DNA of 64,000 bases from Candidatus Gastranaerophilales bacterium (GCA_900768915.1 CAAGEQ010000008.1:1-64000); one strand, 5' to 3'. Shown: positions 26,167 to 35,425, counted from the stretch's first letter. Notes: a model not told the origin generated them from the letters alone. A program made the numbers and translations.

Positions 26167-26341
26167 AGAAAAACCAAAAGAATCAATTCTTAATGTTTTA
26201 GGACTTAATTTTGTTGATGTGTTTGATTTTGAACATAAAAAGACAACAGAGGATTTGCTTAACGAAATAAATGAAAAATTGAAAAATTACCCCGAAAAGA
26301 TAGAGGATATTTACAAAATAGTTATGGCTTTGACAAAATAA
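26166..26341 (+). pseudogene. Possible 3' remnant of a decayed gene, opposite strand
   Basis: The plus strand reads SEKPKESILNVLGLNFVD onward, with a Lys/Glu-rich tail ending IYKIVMALTK and a stop just before the tlyA stop. The open frame extends upstream to a TTG at 26132, but those first residues are hydrophobic and look like antisense translation, and no ribosome site exists. It may be the end of a gene whose 5' part has been lost. Confidence 0.3.
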
Positions 26342-26342
26342 T

Positions 26343-27158
26343 CTAGTTCAAAGTTTCGTGTGCATTTTCTACAACTTCATCAATACTAAATTCTGTTTCA
26401 TATTGTTCTTTATCGTTACTGAACCAAATTAAATATTCAATATTACCTTTTGGACCTTTGATAGAAGAAAATGTTAATCCCAAAATTTTGTAATCTAAAG
26501 AGTGTACGCAATTAACAACATTTTCAATAACCATTTTGTGTACAGATTTATTTTTTATTACTCCACCTTTTTCAACATATTCTTTACCTGCTTCAAATTG
26601 TGGTTTAATCAAGCATATCATTTCATGAAATTCAGGGTTTAAAAGTGTCTTTAAATTTGGTAAAACTCTTTCTAATGAAATGAATGACATATCAGAAACT
26701 AATAAATCGGCAATTGTATCTTCGTCAGAATAAATATCAGATTTAGAGCATATTTTTAAGTTTGTTTTTTCAATTGTTTTAACTCTTTCATCAGAACGAA
26801 TTTTCCAAGCCAATTGACCATAGCCGACATCAACTGCATAAACAAATTTTGCTCCACGTTGTAAAAGGCAATCTGTAAAACCACCAGTAGATGCTCCGGC
26901 ATCAATACAAATTCTATCTTGTGGACTAAATTCAAATGCATCTAGTGCTTTTTGTAATTTGAAACCACCACGAGAAACGTAAGGCATAGTTTTTATATCA
27001 AATTCATATTCTTTTTCTGGGTTAAGTTGAAAACCAGCCTTAGTAATTACTTCATCATTAACTTTAACTTGTCCTGCAAGTATTGATGCTGAAGCTTTGC
27101 TTTTTGTTTCAAAATAACCTAAATCTACTAAAATTTTGTCTAATCGTTCTTTTTTCAA
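26343..27158 (-). CDS. tlyA: TlyA-family rRNA 2'-O-methyltransferase
   Basis: TlyA methylates ribose 2'-OH groups in rRNA; the family was once called hemolysin A. An N-terminal S4 RNA-binding domain (RLDKILVDLGYFETKSKA, residues 4-21 and on to about 60) precedes an FtsJ-type SAM domain with CIDAGASTGGFTDCLL near residue 85-100 and VSDMSFISL near 153. The 271 residues are standard. The start is TTG in a TTGA overlap with the tatD stop, so it is translationally coupled and last in the HEAT-queC-DUF366-tatD operon. Confidence 0.9.
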   Translation of the reverse strand: MKKERLDKILVDLGYFETKSKASASILAGQVKVNDEVITKAGFQLNPEKEYEFDIKTMPYVSRGGFKLQKALDAFEFSPQDRICIDAGASTGGFTDCLLQRGAKFVYAVDVGYGQLAWKIRSDERVKTIEKTNLKICSKSDIYSDEDTIADLLVSDMSFISLERVLPNLKTLLNPEFHEMICLIKPQFEAGKEYVEKGGVIKNKSVHKMVIENVVNCVHSLDYKILGLTFSSIKGPKGNIEYLIWFSNDKEQYETEFSIDEVVENAHETLN

Positions 27159-27913
27159 ATTCCAAATACACTTTCTGCATTTTTGCTTGTGTTTGTCATA
27201 ATTTCTTCTACGTCTATATCTCGTAATTTAGCAATTTCTTCTGCTACATATTTCACATAGGCTGGTTGGTTTTCTTTTCCTCGATATGGCACAGGTGTCA
27301 AATATGGTGAGTCTGTTTCTAGCAGTAATCTATCTAATGGTATAATTTTTGCTGTATCTTTTGCTTTAACTGCATTTTTGAAAGTTACAACTCCACCTAG
27401 TGCAATATACCAACCTTCTTTTATGCATTCCATTGCAAATTCAGGACTGCCTGAGAAACAATGAAATACTACTTTTGAGTTTTTGTTATATTCTTTTAAT
27501 ATGTCAAAAGAATCTTTATGTGCTTCTCTATCGTGTACTGCTATTGGTAAATTAAGTTCATTAGCAAGTTTAATTTGTTTTATAAAAATCTCTTGTTGCT
27601 TTTCATTAAAGGTTTTATCCCAATAATAATCTAATCCGATTTCACCAATACCAACAACTTTCTTATTTTTGCTTAATTCCCTTATTGTATCTAAAATTTT
27701 ATCATTCCAAGTTTTCGCTTCTGATGGAAAAATTCCTAGCATACAATATAAATTTTCACGTTTGTTAGCAATATCAAGAACTTTTTGAAAATATTTTAAT
27801 TCAACAGACGGTATAATTATTTTTTTTATACCGTTGTTTTCTGCATTATTACAAATCTCTTCCCAATTCTCATACATATCAATATGAGCATGAGTATCAA
27901 TCAAATATGCCAT
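27155..27913 (-). CDS. tatD: TatD-family metal-dependent hydrolase
   Basis: The 252-residue TIM barrel carries all TatD signatures: DTHAHID at residues 6-12, GEIGLDYYW near 94-102, AVHDREAH near 130-137, FHCFSGS near 154-160 and LLETDSPYL near 201-209. These give the two-metal active site. TatD proteins have 3'-5' DNA/RNA exonuclease activity in vitro and a proposed DNA repair or quality-control role. It lies two bases after the membrane-protein gene and overlaps tlyA by four. Confidence 0.93.
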   Translation of the reverse strand: MAYLIDTHAHIDMYENWEEICNNAENNGIKKIIIPSVELKYFQKVLDIANKRENLYCMLGIFPSEAKTWNDKILDTIRELSKNKKVVGIGEIGLDYYWDKTFNEKQQEIFIKQIKLANELNLPIAVHDREAHKDSFDILKEYNKNSKVVFHCFSGSPEFAMECIKEGWYIALGGVVTFKNAVKAKDTAKIIPLDRLLLETDSPYLTPVPYRGKENQPAYVKYVAEEIAKLRDIDVEEIMTNTSKNAESVFGI

Positions 27914-27915
27914 AA

Positions 27916-28512
27916 TTACATACCTGTTGGTGTTAGGTTCTTTTGTATATTATGAGCAGGTGAACTACTATTTTGTGTATGAGTAGTTGATTGTGTTCTT
28001 ATTTGAGTAGATGGTGTTGGCACAGTATATGTTTTGTTTGCATAACTTGATGAATTTGTACTACCACTACTATAATTTGCAGAAGAACCATAATTGTTAT
28101 ATTGATTTTTTGCATTATTATATGTTGGACTATAAGGTTGTGATTGTTGAGTTTGATTATAGCCATAAGAGTTTTGGTATTGTCCTCTGTATTCAGAATC
28201 TTGGTTTACTTGAACAGTTTTTCCGTAATTATTAATATTTGGTTTTTGTGTATTTGTAGTTTGGCTTCCGCTATTATCTTCCATTTGAATTAGTCTAAGA
28301 CGGCTGTCTATTAAATGTTTTACACCTAAACCTGATTCTTTAATGTCGCCTTCATCATTTTCGCCAATAGTTGTATCAACTGTTGATGATAAATGAGTCG
28401 CAACTATTACAAAGAAAACTATCATTACAAGAAAAGCACCTATAAACAATTTTAAATAACTAGGTTTTTCTTCTTCTCTCTTTTTCATATATTTTTTATA
28501 GTATTGGCTCAT
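27916..28512 (-). CDS. Single-pass membrane protein with Asn/Ser/Gln/Tyr-rich tail
   Basis: The first 18 residues are basic (YYKKYMKKREEEKP). One membrane segment follows at about 20-41, and then about 155 residues of low complexity rich in Asn, Ser, Tyr, Gln and Thr, without Cys. The tail should lie outside the cytoplasm and be disordered. I recognise no family. It sits inside the DUF366-tatD operon with two-base gaps on both sides, so it is coexpressed, but nothing links it chemically to those enzymes. Confidence 0.7.
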   Translation of the reverse strand: MSQYYKKYMKKREEEKPSYLKLFIGAFLVMIVFFVIVATHLSSTVDTTIGENDEGDIKESGLGVKHLIDSRLRLIQMEDNSGSQTTNTQKPNINNYGKTVQVNQDSEYRGQYQNSYGYNQTQQSQPYSPTYNNAKNQYNNYGSSANYSSGSTNSSSYANKTYTVPTPSTQIRTQSTTHTQNSSSPAHNIQKNLTPTGM

Positions 28513-28514
28513 AT

Positions 28515-29069
28515 TTAAACTCCACGAACTTTTGTACTTGCTAATATTATATCTTCAATTTCTTCTGAATATCTACGCATAATTTCTTGTGCGAATTCTT
28601 TTATATCAGTTATACCTAATTCACTAGTCAATCCTGATGCTTTTACAGGTGCACCAGTAGAATCAATATTCAATCCTGTGTGAATTAATATTGATGTGGT
28701 TGATTTTGTTGCGATTGATACTGACAATTTTTTGTTATCAATCATCAAATCGTCACCACGTCTTTCAACAAAAATTCCTCTTTTTTCTAATTCTTCTTTA
28801 ATAATACAAATTAGTAATCTTTGTCTGAAAACACCTTCTATAAGGTTAACATTGAATTGCTCAGTAATAAAACTAAGCATATACTTGCTATAAATAGGTT
28901 CATTGTTGATAACGTCTTCTATATCAACCATTTCTGTTAGTTTAACTTCGCACTCTCCACAAAATGCAACAATAGCATCACCTTGAATTTTATGAGTTTT
29001 ATAAATCCAATGTGGTGCAAGTTGTGAACCTATGTATTTAATCTCTTCATCTAAGTATTTTGTAATCAT
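28515..29069 (-). CDS. DUF366 family protein next to queC
   Basis: The 184 residues match DUF366 as I know it from archaea and anaerobes: GSQLAPHWIYK near residues 14-24, IQGDAIVAFCGECEV near 28-42, a VERRGDDL block near 100-107 and SVSIATKSTTSILIHTGLN near 116-134. The function is unknown. Its start is one base after the queC stop. Adjacency with queC suggests a role in 7-deazapurine or tRNA metabolism; this is inference from context. Confidence 0.75.
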   Translation of the reverse strand: MITKYLDEEIKYIGSQLAPHWIYKTHKIQGDAIVAFCGECEVKLTEMVDIEDVINNEPIYSKYMLSFITEQFNVNLIEGVFRQRLLICIIKEELEKRGIFVERRGDDLMIDNKKLSVSIATKSTTSILIHTGLNIDSTGAPVKASGLTSELGITDIKEFAQEIMRRYSEEIEDIILASTKVRGV

Positions 29070-29070
29070 T

Positions 29071-29736
29071 TTAAAATAACCGTTCTATATATTCCTGTGC
29101 ATTATTATACTCTAATGCGTCTTTTAGGTGTTTGCAAGATTCGCAAACTCCACAATTCTTCTCCCCTTGCCTGTAACAACTTCTTGCCATTTCTAATGGT
29201 ATAGACTGTTTTAAGGCTAAATTAACTATATCATTTTTGTTATAATTAATCAATGGTGCTACGACTTTGGCTTGAATTAGTGTTGAGTATTTGAAACTTT
29301 CTGTTATTCCATCAACAAATTCTTGTGTATTATCAGGAAATGTTGCCCCTTCTTCTTTGTTTGCACCAAACAAAATATGTGTAAATTCATAAGTGTCAGC
29401 ATAAGATGCTGCTATGTTTAAAAATAACCCATTTCTATTTGGAACCCAAACGGCTTTTGCACTATCTTGTGTGTATAATTCGTCTGTTGGAACTTCTTCG
29501 TCACTCACTAGTGCTGTTTTTGTTATCTGTTTTAAAAATGGTAATTCTATAATTTTGTGTTCAATGTTATAATATTTAGCAATTTCTTTCGATGCAGAAG
29601 TTTCTTGCTTTAAGGATTTTTGACCATAATCAAACGTTAATGCAAGTTGAATATTATATTCATCTTTTGCGACCCCCATTGTTACAAGTGAATCTAAGCC
29701 TCCAGATAAAAGAATGATAGATTTTTTATTCTTCAT
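29071..29736 (-). CDS. queC: 7-cyano-7-deazaguanine (preQ0) synthase
   Basis: QueC converts 7-carboxy-7-deazaguanine to preQ0 with ATP and ammonia, on the path to queuosine. The PP-loop LLSGGLDSLVTMG is at residues 8-20. The zinc site is formed by Cys in RSCYRQGEKNCGVCESC near residues 184-200, with all four Cys present. The 221 residues are full length. It overlaps the HEAT gene by 11 bases and is followed by DUF366. queD lies 28 kb away, so the pathway is scattered. Confidence 0.96.
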   Translation of the reverse strand: MKNKKSIILLSGGLDSLVTMGVAKDEYNIQLALTFDYGQKSLKQETSASKEIAKYYNIEHKIIELPFLKQITKTALVSDEEVPTDELYTQDSAKAVWVPNRNGLFLNIAASYADTYEFTHILFGANKEEGATFPDNTQEFVDGITESFKYSTLIQAKVVAPLINYNKNDIVNLALKQSIPLEMARSCYRQGEKNCGVCESCKHLKDALEYNNAQEYIERLF

Positions 29737-30688
29737 CTTCGTCTTCTCCGTTTTCGTATTCTTCTATCAAATTCATTGCTTCTGTCTTTAAATCGTCGCT
29801 ATATTCTGATTTTGCTAAAACTTCATCAAGAATATCTCTGCCCTCTAAATTGTATAACGCAATAAGTGCATTTTTTTTAACCTCTTTATCATCATCATTT
29901 AAACAAGGTCGTATAGTGTCTGCAGCATCTTCTTCATCACTATTCATAATCGCTTCAATTGCGTTTATTCTTACCATTGGTGAAACATCATACAATGATT
30001 GTTTTAATGCTTTATTTATTTTACTGCTATTGATATTTAATTTTCCAAGTGCTTCAATAACACGTTCTTTTAAGAATGAGAACTTGTCTAAGAATCCTTG
30101 TTTTGCTTCTAATATAGAAACCAAAGGATCAACGGCTCTACTATCTCCTAAAATGCCTAGAGCAGATACTGCAGATTCTTTTAGATATACAGATTTTTCT
30201 TCTTCATCTTGCATTAAATCAATCAATGGTGCAACCGCATATTTGTCACCAATTTTGCCAAGTGCATCAGCACAAGCAAGTCTAACTTTATAGTTTTCAT
30301 TTTTGTTGTTTAGACAATATAAAAGTGAACCAACAACTGATGTATCTTTTATGTTAGCAATTGCTTTAGCACACATTACTCTAACATTGATTAAATCGTC
30401 AAAGTCGTAGGGTGTGTTTTCTAAGTTTATTCTCATCAAAAGTAAATCTACAAGCACACTAAGTGATGATGTACTTCTATATTTATCTGAAAGTCTGATT
30501 AGTTGCATCAACACTTTTGGATTATAAACTTTTCCCATTAGATAATTATAAATTTGCACTAACTCCTCGTCGGTATAGTTATCAGATAGATTTATAAGGT
30601 TTTGTATTAAAACCTCTGCGTTAATCTCTGAACCGATACCGCAAGTTTGTTTTATTAAATCCAAGTCTAAATTATTTTCATTTCCCAC
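29726..30688 (-). CDS. HEAT-repeat protein
   Basis: About seven helical repeats are visible from residue 40 to 300, several with the HEAT signature (ALGKIGDKYAVAPLIDLMQ, ALGILGDSRAVDPLVSIL, AIEAIMNSDEEDAADTI). The acidic tail ends EDEDEE. Such scaffolds bind other proteins; in Cyanobacteria related repeats act as phycobilin lyases, but no pigment genes are present here. The start is GTG with no obvious ribosome site. It is first in the operon leading to tlyA. Confidence 0.8.
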   Translation of the reverse strand: MGNENNLDLDLIKQTCGIGSEINAEVLIQNLINLSDNYTDEELVQIYNYLMGKVYNPKVLMQLIRLSDKYRSTSSLSVLVDLLLMRINLENTPYDFDDLINVRVMCAKAIANIKDTSVVGSLLYCLNNKNENYKVRLACADALGKIGDKYAVAPLIDLMQDEEEKSVYLKESAVSALGILGDSRAVDPLVSILEAKQGFLDKFSFLKERVIEALGKLNINSSKINKALKQSLYDVSPMVRINAIEAIMNSDEEDAADTIRPCLNDDDKEVKKNALIALYNLEGRDILDEVLAKSEYSDDLKTEAMNLIEEYENGEDEDEE

Positions 30689-30737
30689 AACTAAACACTA
30701 CACTAAATATAACTTATAATCAACTAATACCAAAGTA

Positions 30738-31010
30738 TTATAATTTATTTTTCTTTTTATTTTTTCGAGCTAATTTTTGTGCAAATTCTTTTCTGGCTTT
30801 TGCTATTATATCAAGTCCAATTTCATGTAATATTTGTATTTTTTCATTAAACATATAGCCTAATCTACTGTCATTTAATGAATCTTCATCACTTTTGATG
30901 TTGTTCTTTTCTAGCTTTTTTGCATAAATATGTTCTTCTGTAAATGCATTTTTTTCTGTTAGTAATGAATTTTTAAGTTCTTGAATATAATCAATTTTAT
31001 CTTCAGTTTT
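30738..31010 (-). pseudogene. Out-of-frame C-terminal part of the HELTH protein
   Basis: Directly after the stop of the 31003-31572 gene, a second frame runs open for about 90 codons and looks fully coding: KTEDKIDYIQELKNSLL, EEHIYAKKLEKNN, LGYMFNEKIQILHEIGLD, then a basic tail KKKNKL and a stop. The two frames join exactly at a run of eight A (minus strand, within 31008-31018). Dropping one A gives one protein of 277 residues over 30738-31572, whose 835-base length is one more than a multiple of three. Confidence 0.75.
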
Positions 31011-31572
31011 TTTTCCCTTTTAAAAATTGTAAAACTTGTTCTTTTCTTTTTTGAATAATTTCATCTTTTTGTTTTTTAGGTGTTGAAGAATTAACTTTTT
31101 CGTATTTGTATAGTGTGTTGAACATTAGATTATCATATTCTTTTGTATATAAATTATGTTGATACATTCTATTTGTTCGTGCTGTAAGTTTTGGATTTAC
31201 AAGTGCATCTATAACATGAGTCAATTCGTGCATAAATACAGCAATATTTGTTTGTGCCATTTTGCCACTTTTCATAGGCATTTCTATTGTTTGACCAATT
31301 ATTTCGTTCTTTTTACCATAAATATAATCAGATTCACCACTCACAACATTACTTCTTTTAGCCGAAATAACTTCAATTCTCTTCTTTTCAGGTAGTACTT
31401 TTTCAATAGATTTTTGTAAATCACCTTTATAAATTTTTTTATCTTCAATGTGTTCACATATTTCATTAAAGATTTTTTTATTATAATCAGCAATCATTCT
31501 ACGGCGTTCTGATATAGAACCCTTTATTATGTTATACGAAAATTTCACAGCTGGATTAACGATGTTGGTCAT
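31003..31572 (-). CDS. Putative zinc metallopeptidase, frame-interrupted
   Basis: The 189-residue product has a zincin motif HELTH at about residues 114-118 (MHELTHVIDAL), with hydrophobic residues on both sides as in real metallopeptidases. The N-terminal part is basic and helical, without a signal peptide. No named family is recognised. The frame ends GKKN-stop right after an A8 run. In the +1 frame the protein continues for 90 residues, and that part holds an EEHIYAKKLE segment that could supply a third zinc ligand. The short product may therefore be inactive unless slippage restores the frame. It lies 31 bases after recJ. Confidence 0.65.
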   Translation of the reverse strand: MTNIVNPAVKFSYNIIKGSISERRRMIADYNKKIFNEICEHIEDKKIYKGDLQKSIEKVLPEKKRIEVISAKRSNVVSGESDYIYGKKNEIIGQTIEMPMKSGKMAQTNIAVFMHELTHVIDALVNPKLTARTNRMYQHNLYTKEYDNLMFNTLYKYEKVNSSTPKKQKDEIIQKRKEQVLQFLKGKKN

Positions 31573-31603
31573 ATTTATTTAAAGTATGAAAAAATATAAT
31601 TTG

Positions 31604-33955
31604 CTAGATTGTTGTTAATTCGTTTATATCGCATTCAAGGTAGTGTTTTCTTAATTCTATTGAGTTTGAAAGTTGTTCCACGAATACATTATAGTTTTCG
31701 GAGTTTTTTAAGTTCTCTGTTGAAATTTGTTTTATAAATTTGATAATAAAATAGTCTTCTGTTCTTTCTGTAATATTGATTGATTTGCAATCTTCAAATA
31801 ATTCAAGTAATGTTTCAACCATATTATTTGTAATGCCTAAAAAACAAGCACTACTATTCAAATCAAATTTTCCATCTTTTGATTTACAAACATATTTTAT
31901 CATTCCTAACATTGTTTTTAAATAATCAAATGATTTTACTTTGTCTAAATCGTAGTACATATAGTGAATTCTGATAGGGCAAACTTTTTCTAATACAGTT
32001 TGCATGATTTCTTCACTTGGTGGATAATCGAAAAACATTATTCCATCTGTAGGGTTTAAAGAATGTCTGTTTACAATCCTTTTGCTTATTTCGTCATATT
32101 TTTTTAAGTCTTCAATAATGGAATGATTCTCTGCAAAGATACAAAAATCATATTTTGCATTTTTAAGATAAGAATTTACCTTTTCAGTAATATCTGTTTT
32201 TTTACGATTATCATAAGTGATAACTTTTGAATCTTGAGTTTCAACGATACAATCTGAGTGAATATCTTTTATTATCAATTGTATTGTTGTATTTCCGTTA
32301 AAGGTGTTTAGTTGAGGTGAAAATGCTATGTCTAATGTATCTCCATCTTTTAAGGCAATGTCACCATAAGACCACCATATAGCATTGAAAATTGCTCCAT
32401 TTTTTTCGACCGTTAGTCTTAAATGTTCTTTATTAGAACCCATAAGTTTTTTTTGTTTTAGTTTGAAATCTTTTATTGCAAAAATTGGTGATGGATTTGC
32501 TGCTCCAAATGGTTCAAGTTTAGAAATATCTGTTATTAAGTCTTCTGTTAAGTCTGTTGGCTCAATTTCTAAATCAATATTAAGTATAGGAGTAGGTTTC
32601 TTAGAGTTCATCAAAGTGTTGTAAGATAAAATCAATGCTTTTTTAACATCTTCAAAAGTTGTTTTGTCTAGTGAAAAATAAAGTCCAGCAGCCAAAGCGT
32701 GACCACCAAAACCATCTAGTTTTTCAGAAATGTTTGCAATGATATTATATAGATTTAATTCTTCACAACCTTCAACACCTCTTGCAGAACATCGTATTTG
32801 ATTTGTATCTTCTGAATATGTCATTAAGAATGTTGGTTTACCATATTTTTCAACTAATTTTGAAGCAACAATACCAATAATACCTACGTGCCAATCTTTT
32901 TTGAAAAGAACCAAAATGTTATCCTTAGATTTTTCTGCCATTTTGTCGGCTTCTTCAAAAATTGTATTACATAATTCTTGACGAATTTTGTTAAAGTTTT
33001 CTAGTGCCATTACTGATAATTCGATTTCTTGCGTGTTATCACTAATTAAAACTTTAATAGCATCTTCAACAGAATCTAATCTGCCACAAGCATTTATTCT
33101 TGGTGCAACACCAAAGGCTATTTGTTCTGCAGTTATTCCAGATTCTATGTCATTGTATCCAGCATTTTCTAAAACTCGTTTAAGTCCATAATGGTGACCT
33201 TTTGAAATTAGTTCTAAACCTTTGAGTACATAATATCTATTTTCACCGATTAACGGTACAATATCAGCAATTGTGCCGACTGCTACGAATGGTAAAATTT
33301 CCATTGAGTAGTCGAGTTTTTCAAATCTTTCTAAGACACCTTGTGCCAATTTGAATGCAACACCAACACCTGCTAATGCACTTAAATATTTTAATTCTTT
33401 TGTTGTTAAGTTTTCATCAAGTGAATTTTGTGCTTTAGGATTTATTATTGCTAATGCATCTGGCAATTGTTCTGGTGCTTCGTGGTGGTCTGTAATAATT
33501 ACATCTTTTTTGAAACTGTTTATAAATGCTACTTCTTCAATATTACTTATACCACAGTCAACAGTAATAATTAGTTTTGGTTTTACTTTTACCATTAGTT
33601 TTACTAATGAGTTAGAGTTAAGTCCGTGCCCGTCAGTTTCTCTTGTTGGAATATAGTATTCGACATTTGCACCAACGTGTGTCAATGTTTTCATTAATAA
33701 TGATGTAGAGGTTACACCATCGGCATCAAAGTCACCATAAATTAGGATTTTATCGTTATTTTGAACGGCTTGTTCTATTCTATCAACGGCTTTATGCATA
33801 TCACAAAAAGCATTTGGGTGAGTTAAGGTAATGTCTAACGGATTTAGAAATTCTTTTATATCTTCTTTGCTAGTAATTCCTCTCACTGATAAAAGCCGCT
33901 CAATTAGCGGCTTTGTATCTTTATTATTAATTATTTTCCATTCTTTTCTTATCAT
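31604..33955 (-). CDS. recJ: Single-stranded-DNA-specific exonuclease RecJ
   Basis: RecJ degrades single-stranded DNA 5' to 3' in recombination and repair. DHH-family motifs are present: LIYGDFDADGVTS near residues 76-88, VDCGISN near 136, TDHHEAPE near 155-162 and the DHHA1 motif region with GGHALAAG near 416-423. An OB-type domain follows (about 455-565). The protein is 783 residues, about 200 longer than E. coli RecJ, with a C-terminal extension of no recognised family. It follows ctpA by 13 bases. Confidence 0.93.
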   Translation of the reverse strand: MIRKEWKIINNKDTKPLIERLLSVRGITSKEDIKEFLNPLDITLTHPNAFCDMHKAVDRIEQAVQNNDKILIYGDFDADGVTSTSLLMKTLTHVGANVEYYIPTRETDGHGLNSNSLVKLMVKVKPKLIITVDCGISNIEEVAFINSFKKDVIITDHHEAPEQLPDALAIINPKAQNSLDENLTTKELKYLSALAGVGVAFKLAQGVLERFEKLDYSMEILPFVAVGTIADIVPLIGENRYYVLKGLELISKGHHYGLKRVLENAGYNDIESGITAEQIAFGVAPRINACGRLDSVEDAIKVLISDNTQEIELSVMALENFNKIRQELCNTIFEEADKMAEKSKDNILVLFKKDWHVGIIGIVASKLVEKYGKPTFLMTYSEDTNQIRCSARGVEGCEELNLYNIIANISEKLDGFGGHALAAGLYFSLDKTTFEDVKKALILSYNTLMNSKKPTPILNIDLEIEPTDLTEDLITDISKLEPFGAANPSPIFAIKDFKLKQKKLMGSNKEHLRLTVEKNGAIFNAIWWSYGDIALKDGDTLDIAFSPQLNTFNGNTTIQLIIKDIHSDCIVETQDSKVITYDNRKKTDITEKVNSYLKNAKYDFCIFAENHSIIEDLKKYDEISKRIVNRHSLNPTDGIMFFDYPPSEEIMQTVLEKVCPIRIHYMYYDLDKVKSFDYLKTMLGMIKYVCKSKDGKFDLNSSACFLGITNNMVETLLELFEDCKSINITERTEDYFIIKFIKQISTENLKNSENYNVFVEQLSNSIELRKHYLECDINELTTI

Positions 33956-33968
33956 AACTAATTATAAA

Positions 33969-35327
33969 TTATTTTTTTACTGGTTTTGAATCGATAGCAG
34001 GTAATGTCACTGCTTCATTTTTCTTTGTACATTCAGAAGTGCTTTTCTTTGCATCTGTTACAGTTGCTTTTTTGTTAGTATCTTTTGCTTTGTCAGCAAT
34101 AGGTTCGTTTAAGTATTCTGGAATTGATTCTCCACATTCTTTCAACAAGATTTTTAAGCCTTCTTTTAATTGTACGTCATTTTTATTTTTAACATCATCT
34201 GCTGTTAGTTTTACAACATAATCAGGAGTAATTCCCTTTTTGTGAATATCTGTTCCATTTGGTGTTAAATATCTTTGGATAGTGATATTTAAACCAGCAT
34301 CATCAGATAACTTGTTTATTTCTTGAACTAAACCTTTACCAAAAGTTTGTTCACCAACTAAAATTGCTCTTTGGTTATCTTTCATCGCACCACTAAATAT
34401 TTCACTAGCAGATGCTGAACCTTTGTTTACTAAGATTACTAGTGGTTTGTTTGTAATTCTAATTTTTGCGGCTTTTGTTGTATCTTTGTAACCATATCTG
34501 TCAACTGTACTAACAATTCCGCCACCTTGTAAGAACATATCTGACATAAGGATAGCATTACTTAGCAATCCACCTGGATTTGAACGTAAGTCAAGAATAT
34601 ATCCTTTTTTAGTGTTTGCAGTTGTCTTTAAGATATTTAAAACTTCACTAGCAGCATTTTTACTAATAAATGAACTTAATCTAATATATTGTACACTATC
34701 AGGAATTTTTGTTTCGATAGGTGTTTTTATAGATACTGATTTGATTTCAATTTCAGCACGTGTGATTGTATATTTTTTAGGTTGTTCATCTTTTCTTTTT
34801 ACAAGTAGTGTAACTTGACTACCAGCATTACCTCTGATTTTGTCGGCTGCTTTATCAATTGTAATACCTTTAGTACTTACACCATCAATTTCTAAGATTA
34901 AATCGTCTGTTAAGATTCCGGCTTTGTCAGCAGGTGAACCTTCAATCGGAGCGATTACAACAAGGTTTCCGTCTTTCATTCCAATTTGAATACCTATACC
35001 TTGTAGAGAACCTTTGATAGAAGATGTTTCTTCTGCAAATTCTTTTGGATCTAAAAATCTTGTATATGGATCATTAAGGCTTGCTAGCATTGTATCTATT
35101 GCTATATAAGCATCTTCTTTTGTTCTCATTTTGCCATCATATCTATGACGCCAAATGTTCCAATCTTGTGAATTGTCAGTTTGGTCAACGTATTTTAGAT
35201 TAATCAATCTCCAAACTTCATCATAAAGTTGGTCTGGTGATACTGCAAAACTTGCTTGTATTCCAGATAAGAACAATATAAATATCATATTTATAATAAG
35301 AAATATTTTTTTATTAAGTATTTTCAC
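33969..35327 (-). CDS. ctpA: C-terminal processing peptidase (S41 family)
   Basis: This is an exported serine protease with a PDZ domain. The start is taken as the GTG at 35327, which has AGGAGGAG just upstream and gives a proper signal peptide (KKIFLIINMIFILFLSG); an in-frame TTG at 35411 has neither. The PDZ domain is near residues 90-165 (GIGIQIGMKDGNLVV). The S41 core follows with DLRSNPGG, then the catalytic Ser in NKGSASASEIFSGA and Lys in GEQTFGKGLVQ. The tail is Lys/Thr-rich. In Cyanobacteria CtpA matures photosystem D1; that substrate is absent here. Confidence 0.92.
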   Translation of the reverse strand: MKILNKKIFLIINMIFILFLSGIQASFAVSPDQLYDEVWRLINLKYVDQTDNSQDWNIWRHRYDGKMRTKEDAYIAIDTMLASLNDPYTRFLDPKEFAEETSSIKGSLQGIGIQIGMKDGNLVVIAPIEGSPADKAGILTDDLILEIDGVSTKGITIDKAADKIRGNAGSQVTLLVKRKDEQPKKYTITRAEIEIKSVSIKTPIETKIPDSVQYIRLSSFISKNAASEVLNILKTTANTKKGYILDLRSNPGGLLSNAILMSDMFLQGGGIVSTVDRYGYKDTTKAAKIRITNKPLVILVNKGSASASEIFSGAMKDNQRAILVGEQTFGKGLVQEINKLSDDAGLNITIQRYLTPNGTDIHKKGITPDYVVKLTADDVKNKNDVQLKEGLKILLKECGESIPEYLNEPIADKAKDTNKKATVTDAKKSTSECTKKNEAVTLPAIDSKPVKK

Positions 35328-35425
35328 AACAACTCCTCCTAAGTATATGGGGATTAACCCTGAGTTATATTTGATAATATTATACAATAACAAATTTTTT
35401 ATTTCCAACAATTAATTGTTTTTTA

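Noticed and set aside
28011..28235. Tyr/His-rich plus-strand frame opposite the low-complexity membrane protein
   Set aside because: It is the antisense shadow of the repetitive Asn/Tyr/Gln codons of the minus-strand gene.
35328..35411. Upstream TTG start of ctpA
   Set aside because: It would place 28 extra residues before the signal peptide and lacks a ribosome site; the GTG at 35327 has AGGAGGAG.
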